DNA of 64,000 nucleotides from Chlorokybus atmophyticus (lineage: Eukaryota; Streptophyta; Chlorokybophyceae; Chlorokybales; Chlorokybaceae), in the NCBI GenBank assembly GCA_009103225.1, contig RHPI01003009.1:203619-267618 (forward strand). Reading direction: 5' to 3'. This document shows, in pieces, positions 55,678-64,000 of this stretch (the first letter of the stretch is position 1; each line of letters begins with the position of its first letter). The notes under the pieces are model-generated. The model was not told where the DNA came from and did no database searches. It worked only from the letters and a program-made list of their open reading frames with translations. Made by a program: the position numbers and the translations under genes.

Positions 55678-58600
55678 ACATGGTGGAGGAGGAGATGTTG
55701 CAGCCGGGAAACGGCTCACCTCAGTAGCTGGAGAGGCTCCTGCTGAGGTGGTAATGCAGCCTCACTATGATGTTGAATGTCCAGCGGCTGGCGTGGAAGC
55801 GTTGTTGACGGTTGGCGGCATGTGCGCAACGGCAACGCAAAGCGGTATGGTTCGAGTGCCCGACAAGGCGAGGCAGCTGTTGGGAGTCGTGGCTCTGATC
55901 CGTGAGGGCAATGGGCCATGGATGGAGTGCAAGATGCTGGTGGATTGCGGCGCAAACAGCAATTTCATGAGTCGCGAGGTTGCGCGTCGGCACAAGTGGT
56001 TGTCATGGGCAAATGCCGGCTCGGTGGCGCTAGCGGACGGCTATGCGCTAGCATGAGGAGCTTCCAAGCAAAGCAAAGAGCTTGAAATGCACGTAGGGAT
56101 GATGAAGGATCGCCTACGGTTTTGCTGCATCGAGCTGAACAATGGCTTTGATGACATTTTGGGGCTGCCTTGGCTTTGGTCACATAACCCCGCCATTGAT
56201 TGGAGGAAGCGGGTGCTCACTACCCCGAAAGCTGGTGGTGAGGTTTTGATGTGCTTCAATGCTTCAATGCAAGGCGCGTGTGTGGTTCAAGAGCGTGTGA
56301 GCTGCGTCGAGGCTGCTAGCAATGTGCTGCATGCGCGTGACGCGCACGACACGACGGCGCGCCAGCAAGCTGCACCACAACATGCTTCTAGCTCAAGGGG
56401 AGGGGTTCCAGAGCTGGTGTCACAAGTTTCTAAGACCAAGATGGAGCAGATCTGGTCCGGGAACAATGTGAAGGATGCATGGCTGTGCATGGTGCGTGAG
56501 ACACCTCCCAAGTCGGACTTGGAGCTGGTCGGCACTGGTTCGGAGAGTTCGAAGGACCCCGAGGTGCAGAGGTTGCTTGAAGAGTTCAAAGACGTCATGG
56601 TGGATGGGCTACCAGCTGGTCTGCCGCCCACGCGAAGTGTTGATCACCGTGTGGAACTGATAGAGGGCGTGCACAAGCCGCCGTACCGACCGGTGTACAA
56701 GTTGTTTCCGGCTGAACTCGAAGAGGCGAGGAGCCAAGTCGAGGACCGTCTACAACGTGGGTACATCAGGCACAGCAAGTCTCCTTACGGTGCACCTATC
56801 CTATTTGTACGTAAGAAGAGCGGAGCCTTGCGCATGTGCATCGACTATCGGCCACTCAACAACATCACCAAGAAGATGTGTTCCCTTTGCCACGCATTGA
56901 TGAGTTGTTGGAGCAGCTCGAGGGTTCTGAGTTCTTCTCAAGCTTGGACCTAGCCGGTGGCTACCATCAGATCCGTGTTGCGCCCGAAGACGTTGAGAAG
57001 ACGGCTTTCAACACTCGCTATGGCCACTATGAGTGGTTGGTGATGTCCTTTGGCATGACAAATGCTCCGGCAACCTTTCAAACCTTGATGAATGAGGTCT
57101 TTGCTGATCTGATTGGCAAGGGCGTGCTAGTGTACCTCGACGACATCCTTGTGTACACAAAGAGCAAGAGAGAGCACGTGGCATTGTTACACGAGGTGAT
57201 GCAGCGTTTACGTACACACAAGTTGTTTGCTCAGCTCAACAAAGTGCCGCTTCTTGCTTGAAGAGGTAGAATACCTTGGCCACATTGTATCCAAGCAAGG
57301 AATCAAGGCAGATCCAAGCAAGCTTGCCGCGGTGCGCGATTGGGCTGCCCCGAAGGACGTGAAGGGTGTCATGTCGTTCCTAGGGCTTGCCGGCTACTAT
57401 CGTAAGTTTGTAAAGGGCTTTTCGCACTTGGCGGCACCATTGACGGCATTGTTGAGGAAGGGGGTGGCTTGGAGCTGGTCGGAGGCTGCAACAAAGGCAT
57501 TTTCCGACTTGAAAGAGGCCCTGACATCGGCTCCCGTGCTGCTGCATCCCAACATGCAATTGCCCTTTGTGGTGGCGTGTGATGCGTCCGACAAGGCTAT
57601 TGGGGCTGTTTTGCAGCAGGATCACGGCAACGGCTTGCAACCGGTGGCCTATTTCAGCAAGAAAATGAGCGGGGCTGAGCTCAACCACCCCGTTCATGAG
57701 AAGGAATTGCTGGTGCAGGTGCTAGCGCTACGGCAATGGCGTTGTTTCCTTGAAGGCAAGCGGTTCACACTTGAGACGGACCACTCGCCATTAAGGTACC
57801 TTCAAACGCAGCCTCACCTCTCACGGCGGCAAGCTCGTTGGCTCGAGTTCTTCCAACTCTTCGACTTTGAAGTGAAGTACAAGCCGGGCTCTTCAAATAA
57901 GGTTGCGGACGCATTAAGCCGTCAACTCAACGCGCTTGAAACGGTGGTGCAAGTGCAGCCCAAGTGGCTTGACCAGATCCGTGCCTTATTGCATGAGGAC
58001 GCGGTGAGGGAAAAGACCATTAAGGCGTTGGAGAATGGGACTGAACATAGCGGCCTTTGGGCATTGAAGGACGGGCTGCTATGGCATGGCGATCGCATGT
58101 ACATACCCAACATTGCGCACATGCGCGTGGCATTGATGAAGGAAGCGCATGATGTGCCAATGGCTGGTCATCGAGGGCTGGAACGGACACTAGCTTTGTT
58201 GAAACAGAAATTTTTTTGGTCGGAGATGCATCGTAACGTTAAGGACTATGTGGCATTATGCGACACTTGGCAAAGGGTGAAGGCGAGCAATCAACGCGCC
58301 AGTGGGCTGCTCCAACCATTGCCGATACCTTTGACGAAGTGGGAGCAAGTTACTCTTGACTTCATCACGGGGCTGCCACGGGCACGTGAAGGGCATGATG
58401 CTATCTTGGTGTTTGTGGACAAGACTAGCAAAATGGTGCGATTGGCGCCATGTACGGAGACTTGCACAGCTCCCGAGGCTGCCAAGTTGTTCATCAAGCA
58501 TGTGGTGCGCTCTCATGGCCTTCCAAAAAGCATTATCAGTGATAGAGCCCCGCGGTTTACTGGCAACTTTTGGAGAGCTCTCCACGCAACTCTAGGCGCG

Positions 58601-59434
58601 AGCTTGAAGTTTAGCACCGCGTACCACCCTGATACGGACGGCCAAACGGAGCGCGCCAACCGCGTCATTGAAGACATGCTACGGTGCTATGTGAACATCC
58701 GCCAAGACAATTGGGGAGACATGCTGGAGCTGATTGAGTTCACCATTAACAACTACAAGAGTGCAAGCACGGGTGTGACACTTTTCCTTATGAACTATGG
58801 GCAACATCCATTGACGCCATTGACGGCGTGGGTGCCTAGCATGCAAAGTTCAGATGTAGAGGCCGTGGACGGCTTTCTTGAAAGGTGTGCCGACATTACC
58901 AAGACAGCTCGAGAGGCTCTGCTTGTGGCGCAAAACCGGCAAAAGCAATACGCAGATGCGCGTCGCAAGGATGTTGTGTTCGAGGAGGGTGACCTTGTAA
59001 TGCTTTCAACCAAGCATGTGCAGCTGGTTACGGGGGTGCGCAAGCTGAGTGAGCGATGGTTTGGGCCCTTTAAAGTGATCAAGGTCATCTCGAAGGTGGC
59101 CTACGAGCTGGAGCTGCCCAATACCATGCATGTGCACCCTGTTTTTCATGTCTCGCTTCTTAAAGGTTATCGAGGGGAGCCACCAGCTCATCCGCCTCCA
59201 GATGTGGTTCGTGAAGGTGAGGCTGAGTGGGAAGTGGAAGCAATTGTCACGGACAAGCTGATCCGAGGCGTGCGCAAGTATTTGGTGAAGTGGCGTGGCT
59301 ATCCAATGCACGAGGCGACATACGAGCCCGAGGAGAGCTTTACCAATGCCAAACAGGTCTTGCAAGACTACAAGGCCAGAGGAGGCAGTCGTCATCTTCG
59401 AGGACAAAGCTCCCCCGGGGGGGAAGGGGTGTAA
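55637..59434 (+). pseudogene. Pol of the Gypsy chromovirus (protease, RT, RNase H, integrase, chromodomain), broken
   Basis: Protease: MLVDCGANSNFMS (about 55938). [63 protein letters not shown] and the catalytic VLVYLDDILVY. RNase H: VVACDASDKAIGAVLQ, TLETDHSPLRYL, KVADALSR. Integrase: GHRGLERTLALLKQKFFW, a zinc site in which the last Cys is Trp (CDTW), VTLDFITGLP, IISDRAPRFTG and DGQTERANRVIEDM (D, D, E triad intact). Chromodomain at the C-terminus: VRKYLVKWRGYPMHEATYEP. Lesions: in-frame TGA at 56054, a one-base loss near 56875, and a one-base gain near 57240; 57227-59434 is open for 735 codons. Confidence 0.92.
59412..59429 (+). other. Polypurine tract of the Gypsy chromovirus
   Basis: GGGGGGGAAGGGG immediately before the 3' LTR; it overlaps the last codons of pol. 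Primes plus-strand DNA synthesis in this class of elements. Confidence 0.85.
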
Positions 59435-60071
59435 CAGCCTGGGGCATGTTTTGTATTTTGTTGTACATAAAGTACTTATTTTGCCTTTTTTGCTGGCTTG
59501 ATGAGGGCTTTTATGAGCTTTATAAAGCCCATGTGGCGCCTGCCCCTGCTGCAGCGCGCGACTCGCCTGCGACCTGCTCGACAGCAGCTAATTCGGCGAT
59601 GTGACCCACCTGCCACACGATTGTGACACAGCCGCTGACTGGACACGCGCTGTGCAGTGCCAGGTGACGCGGACTGCACAGTCACACAGCCGCCGAAGGC
59701 CCAATGCGCATGGCGGGGAGCCTGCACTTGGACCTGCCCTTAGATTTGATAGTGAATAATGAAATGCCTGTTAATTAGGCTATTTCTTCCTAGTGCTTAT
59801 ATAAATAGAAAAACCCTGTGTAATGCAACCAACTTTGTTTTCTGCTCTCTGCTGTGAGTATGCTGGTGCATGCTTGAGGGAGTTGTGGTCCAAGGCACAC
59901 TGCTGCGTTCTTGCTTGGCGTGAGAAGTAGTAGTGTTCGTGTGCGTGGGCGCGCTCGACACGTGCGTGCGTGCGCGAGTGAAGGCAAGGTTCCGGTGTGA
60001 AGATTGTGCTCAGCTGCACACATGTGTTGCATGACTTGCGTGCTGTGTATGTGAGCACGAGCATCGTTACA
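59430..60071 (+). repeat. 3' LTR of the Gypsy chromovirus
   Basis: Same length as the 5' LTR, with about 18 base differences seen on direct comparison. Ends CGTTACA, followed by ATCGT and the resumed OTU-like gene. Confidence 0.95.
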
Positions 60072-60730
60072 ATCGTGCTGGACAATAGCCAAGAGCTGCA
60101 TACGAAAGATCAAGCTGCTAAGTTGCGCAAGATGTGTGCTGACCGGGTTAACATTCGTTGGTTACGGACGTATGATAACTACGGGGCCTCTGATGACATG
60201 GGCGAGGACTACCAGAAGGCCGCCAAGAAATTTCGGGTAAAAATGAATCTCGATGGAAAAGATGAAGGTGATGCAGCTGTTGTTGCTCTGAAGAAAGTGA
60301 TGGGTCATGAGGGTGTTTATGCGGATCAACTGCGATTGGCGCTGCTGGCGCACACATTGGGCATTCGCATTGGCACCGTGCAGCTCAAGGAGGTTGGTGA
60401 CTGCAAGTACATCCTATGAAGCGGAAGACAAGGGAGTACTCAGCAAAGGGGATGACGGGAGGTATTATAAACCCGATGATAAAGGAAAGCTGCAGTATAT
60501 CAAGCTTGTGGTGCTGATTGGCGAGGATGTTCAAAAAGTGGCTGGCCAAGTGATTACTGGCAATACAGACGCGAGCAAGGCCTGCGCGCAATACATGTCT
60601 CTTGGCGATGTGAGTGGTAGGCTTCCATGGCAGCTCTGTGACATGCCACCAAAAGTCCTGCACTGCCTGTGCCCTGACGGTCCTCCGCAGTCAGCATCTA
60701 GTGCCACTCCAGGCGCCTACATCCTCAAGT
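60072..60730 (+). pseudogene. OTU-like cysteine protease gene, second part
   Basis: Continues the frame broken at 53946: NSQELHTKDQAAKLRKMCAD, VNIRWLRTYDNYGASDDMGE, DEGDAAVVALKKVMGHEGVY, LRLALLAHTLGIRIGTVQLK and VGDCKYI. A one-base shift near 60410 leads to YEAEDKGVLSKGDDGRYYKP, GKLQYIKLVVLIGEDVQKVA and a stop at 60730. The region WLR...GVYAD.L.L..LA..LGI fits the middle of an OTU fold; the usual catalytic His near the end is not clear. If one target-site copy is left out, the reading frame is continuous across the insertion. Confidence 0.65.
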
Positions 60731-60739
60731 AGACCCCCT

Positions 60740-61363
60740 ATGCAATCGCAAGCTGGGTGTGTGCAAGAGGCTGAGGCCCATGCCAAGGGAGAAGGCAAGG
60801 TTGAGACCCAGGCAAGCGCGAAGGTCCAAAAGCCAAAGCTGAGGATGGGTCTAGAGTGCATGAAGAAGGTCGAGGCCAGCTTGAAGCAGCAAGCACAGGA
60901 CAAGGCCAGGCAGAAGCTTGCTGAGGCCAAGGCCAGGCAGGCGGGCGAGGCGAAGACCAAGGCTGATGCTGAAGCCAAGACCAGGCAGGAACAGGCTGAG
61001 GCCAAGGCCAGGCAGGCGAGCGAGGCGAAGACCAAGGCTGATGCTGAAGCAAAGGCCAGGCAGGAGCAGGCTGAAACTGAAGCCAGGGCCAGGCAGGAGC
61101 AGGCTGAGGCTGAAGCCAAGGCCAGGCAGGAGCAGGTCAACCAACAGGTTAAGGTGGAAGTCCAGAATCAGGCGGAACCCATGAGCCCAGCTGATGAACA
61201 GGTGAGCACTGACATGCTGTCTGCGTGCAAAAGCAAGTGTGGAGTTGCGCAATGTGGCACCGAGCTTGATGCAATGCAAGGCAATGAGAGCTCTGCTGAT
61301 GAATCTGGCACATCAACTAGTAGTCTTTCCTCTGGTGTTCCTCGTCGTGCCACCACAAGCTAA
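60740..61363 (+). CDS. Repetitive coiled-coil ORF (EAKARQEQ repeats)
   Basis: About 207 codons from ATG 60740. Residues 20-150 are Ala/Lys/Glu/Gln/Arg repeats (EAKARQAGEAKTKADAEAKT, then EAKARQEQAE), resembling TolA-like helices. The DNA repeats in units of about 24-60 bases (GAGGCCAAGGCCAGGCAGG). A C-terminal segment with CKSKCGVAQCGTELD is Cys-containing. It overlaps the end of the OTU-like gene in another frame, so it could be that gene's tail after a frameshift. Function unknown. Confidence 0.4.
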   Translation: MQSQAGCVQEAEAHAKGEGKVETQASAKVQKPKLRMGLECMKKVEASLKQQAQDKARQKLAEAKARQAGEAKTKADAEAKTRQEQAEAKARQASEAKTKADAEAKARQEQAETEARARQEQAEAEAKARQEQVNQQVKVEVQNQAEPMSPADEQVSTDMLSACKSKCGVAQCGTELDAMQGNESSADESGTSTSSLSSGVPRRATTS

Positions 61364-61405
61364 AAGTGCAAACGCCGTCGTACTCGCAGCCGAGCTCCTG
61401 CGCAA

Positions 61406-62000
61406 ATGGACAACACCCCTACCGGCGCTTTTAAAAAGCTGCGCCATCTGCGGCAGGCAGGTCGCAAAGTGGATGAGTTTCACGCGCAGTTTGAACATCT
61501 GTGTATGGTTGCCAACGCAACAGCGCTGCAGGTGGATGATGCCCTCAAACTATAGCTTTTTTTCAAGGGGCTTAGGAAAGGAGTGCGCAATTGCGTTGCG
61601 AAGGCCAGAATTGGCGGGATGATTGGTTCAACGAGCTTGTGCGCACTTGCAAGCAAAATGAAAACGAGCTGCATGAGACTTTGCAAAAGCACCGTCTTTA
61701 TCGAGAGAATTTCCGCACGCAAAGCATACCCATGGAGATGTTAAAGTTGCAAAAACACGAACACATTGATGATCGGCGGCAAAGCAAGAAACTAGCCAAG
61801 AAAGTGTCAACATGAGCGTGAGCGAGCAGTGATAGGCCAGTAGCCAACACTCAAGCAGCAGGAGCAACTAAAGCATCAACTCTTTCAGGAGCGTGAGCAA
61901 AAGCGGCAGGAGCGGAAGCAACAGTGCAAGCAGGAGAAGGAGCAGCGGAAGCAGCGGCGCGAGCACAAAGAGCAGCAGCAGCGGCAACCTCAGTGAAACC
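61406..62000 (+). pseudogene. Gag-like fragment followed by a Gln/Arg coiled coil
   Basis: 61406-61555 reads MDNTPTGAFKKLRHLRQAGR, KVDEFHAQFEHLCMVANATA, LQVDDALKL and a stop, like the 'L..L.Q.GSV.EY...FE.L' core of LTR-element gag. Further frames give ARTCKQNENELHETLQKHRL-type sequence and, at 61862-61996, a dense Gln/Lys/Arg/Glu helix (LFQEREQKRQERKQQCKQEK). Several stops separate the parts. The family is uncertain. Confidence 0.45.
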
Positions 62001-62078
62001 TTACCATTCTGCAGGTGTGATCACAAATGAGACAGTGGCAATCAAGAGAGCTTACAACTGCAAAGTCCTCTACGTGTC

Positions 62079-63720
62079 TCAGTAAAAAGGAGGGTAATCG
62101 ATATTGAAACCTATCGCTTCCAGCAACAGCCTGCCCACATGTTCAGAGTAAGTCGGTGAAATAGCATTCTTGATTTCCGATTCCGCATCCATCCACTCCA
62201 CCTGCATGGCGGACTGCCACCCTGCAATCGTACCATGGCAAGATGCTTGGCCGTATACCGGGTATATTTGCCTCTCCCCAGGTAGCAACCGCCGGCGCTG
62301 CTCCGGGTGGGTGGCCAGCTCTCCAAGTGCAGAACCAGTGTGGTTGCATTTTAAGTCTGAGCGCACTAGAGGGTTTGTTTCAAAGATGCGATGGCGATAC
62401 ACATCCAACTTGAACATGCTGCCACGCAGCTTAAGGTGAGTTGTCATGTGTCATGACGCGCCTGCGACAATCTCTATCACCCATGCCTTGCCGCTTGACT
62501 GCGACGTGGCTCTTATGGGGTCAATCAGGTTGACGTGATCCCATCGATATCCGTATGCGGACCGTTGTGTCATGGGAATGGCTCCATTAAGAGCTTGGCA
62601 TGGAGGACTTGCCCATACTGCATTGTATGCTGACAGGTCAGCGTCCGGTGCATCCATTTGGCAGAACTTGAATGGGTATGCCGGCTGTGGCTTATTGTCT
62701 ATACCCTCAACATCAAACCCAGCCCTGTACAGACCCATAGCAACACCACCGGCACCACAAAAGAGATCCAATGCGCGTGGCCTGTAACGTCTACCGCTTG
62801 AGTCGCATGGTGTGCGAGTTACGAGAAGGGGTGGTGGCCTGGGCCAGTGATCGAGCTTGCGACCAGGCAAGTCTTGCAGTCTCAGACAGCTTTGACCACC
62901 AACTCGAACCATCACTGTAACGAAATCTTGCATGTTGTAACCCTCACGCACAGCTGCGATGTTCCGGTTTTTTAACAAGATGTGGTGCAGCCGCGGGTCC
63001 TCATAGTCGTCGTACTTGATGGTATGTTTTCTCGAGCCACATGTTTTACTGAGCCAGTGCTTGCGTGAACACGCGCACGTACATCACATGCTCTGCATTA
63101 TTTGGACACATGTACCTGTGTTGGCATTGAAAGTGATGATGCGGCGTGCATACCAGGTGCTCATTCCAGGCCAATATACCATGACGCGGCTTGCTACCAA
63201 AGACTGCCCCTCATCAACAATCTCCTTTCGCCACGCACTTATTGTCGCGGTATCGTCAATTGCGTCAACTACTGCTACATTCCCCTTCAACATTGAAGAG
63301 TGAGTTGCTTACATATGAGAGCGCTATTTGTGCGCCAGGACAGGACAGTTCAACTCACTTTGTTGTTGTGATCATCTAGGACGGTGGACTTGCCGCGACC
63401 GTTGCGCGCGAGCTGACGTCGCACCACATCACACTCCCGCCCATTTTGGTATGCTCCGGGTCAAGGCAGGTGATCCATGGGTCGCCGGCCCACTCAAACT
63501 CGGAGAGCGAGCATTGCAGGCAAATGCATTCCTCGACAAAGAAGTCTAGCTTTATGTATTTTGCTTGAAGCCTGCACTGCTTCACATTATCTCCCCGGGC
63601 CTTATGGTGCCAGCAGGCTTAATAGAAGCCATACTGCTCACTGTACAGCTTGCACTTCTCTTCAAGCTATTGCAGCCGTTTCAAGTTGCCGTTTCTAACC
63701 AAGTATGCTCTGCAAAAACT
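62079..63720 (-). pseudogene. Tudor-like / C5 cytosine DNA methyltransferase gene, decayed
   Basis: Minus strand, left to right in protein order. Cys-rich segment (about 63720-63390: KQCRLQAKYIKLDFFVEECI, CLQCSLSEFEWAGDPWITCL, with two stops and a frame change). Segment at about 63293-63116: VVDAIDDTATISAWRKEIVD, VASRVMVYWPGMSTWYARRI and ITFNANT, then after an intron IKYDDYEDPRLHHILLKNRN, a Tudor/PWWP-like pattern. The methyltransferase (about 62830-62079) has motif I LDLFCGAGGVAMGLYRAGF, motif IV WASPPCQALN (catalytic Cys), a motif VI that reads EIV where ENV is usual, a TGA at 62453-62451, then LRGSMFKLDVYRHRIFETN and YSEHVGRLLLEAIG at the C-terminus. The wording of the domain is closest to phage/viral-type C5 enzymes. 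Probably dead. Confidence 0.7.
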
Positions 63721-64000
63721 GTACACCTTGACGCCGCGCATACTGCCGCCACGCAACCTACCATTCAAACCCTAGTAGCTGATGCACTTCGCGGAAGAAA
63801 AACTGGAGCACGTACGCAAATTACGGAGCACATCCGGATTGAAGCCGTGGCTTATACTGGATCTAGCTTTCAATTTAGGATCAGGATTGACGGCTCTAAA
63901 CCCTAATTCTACAACAGCGATGCTAGAGCGGCGGCGGTATCAGCTCAGGGCTCTAGATAGTTTGGTGGTTGTATGCCAGGATAATAGTTGCAAAAACAAC
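63721..64000. other. Right edge; no gene resolved
   Basis: The plus-strand open frame 63565-63906 lies opposite the decayed methyltransferase gene and has no motif; the minus strand may hold more of that gene's 5' part. Short stretch, nothing further seen. Confidence 0.4.

Larger units (their letters stand above)
53947..60071 (+). mobile_element. Full-length Ty3/Gypsy chromovirus retrotransposon
   Basis: 6125 bases: 5' LTR, primer site, gag, pol with chromodomain, polypurine tract, 3' LTR. LTRs are both 642 bases, start TGTAACAGCC and end CGTTACA, and differ at about 18 positions by eye (about 97% identity). Flanking 5-base sequences ATTGT (53942-53946) and ATCGT (60072-60076) look like a target duplication with one later change. 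The pol gene has one stop and two frameshifts, so the copy is not autonomous. It sits inside the OTU-like gene. Confidence 0.95.

Noticed and set aside
62451-62453. Selenocysteine reading of the TGA in the methyltransferase
   Set aside because: No selenocysteine is known at this position of C5 methyltransferases, other lesions occur upstream and I see no SECIS-like element.
53371-63720. Recent giant-virus integration
   Set aside because: There is no capsid, polymerase or other viral core gene; OTU and methyltransferase domains alone are not specific. Kept only as one possible origin of the block.

Overview
This is a nuclear window from an intron-rich eukaryote, most likely a green alga (Viridiplantae, probably chlorophyte). 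The reasons are: a plastid-type riboflavin gene with an Ala/Ser/Arg-rich N-terminus that looks like a transit peptide; a photorespiratory-type 2-phosphoglycolate phosphatase; a plant-type C2 + two-HKD phospholipase D; and pogo, Copia, chromoviral Gypsy and DIRS-type transposons together. The species cannot be fixed from the sequence alone.

Positions 1-28500 are gene-rich. In order: ribBA-type DHBP synthase (-, runs off the left edge), phosphoglycolate phosphatase (+), a complete pogo-like DNA transposon with TA duplications, a GT71-type glycosyltransferase (+), a GEP4/PGPP1-type phosphatidylglycerophosphate phosphatase (-), a SAC1 phosphoinositide phosphatase (+, 19 exons), phospholipase D (-) and an MFS transporter (+). 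I rebuilt the exons by hand from reading frame, splice phase and family motifs; every internal junction closes in phase, except that the first PGLP junction has two possible donors. Genes come in divergent pairs (ribBA/PGLP, PGPP1/SAC1, PLD/MFS) separated by 330-700 bases. PGPP1, SAC1 and PLD are three consecutive phosphoglycerolipid enzymes. Several introns use GC instead of GT donors.

Positions 28500-46000 are a graveyard of retroelements: a chromodomain remnant, a Copia element (-) joined to a truncated DIRS-type element (- gag and RT), a second Copia remnant (+), a tyrosine-recombinase fragment, a pair of about 200-base inverted repeats, a DIRS RNase H fragment, and at least two decayed Gypsy gag/protease copies.

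Positions 46000-53300 are mostly unassigned. They hold exon-like orphan ORFs, a minisatellite family, and a 790-base assembly gap inside a higher-order repeat.

Positions 53300-64000 hold an OTU-like cysteine protease gene split by a full-length chromoviral Gypsy element (642-base LTRs, about 97% identical). They are followed by a repetitive coiled-coil ORF, a gag-like fragment and, on the minus strand, a decayed gene joining a Tudor-like segment to a phage-like C5 cytosine DNA methyltransferase. This last block is the most unusual part of the window.
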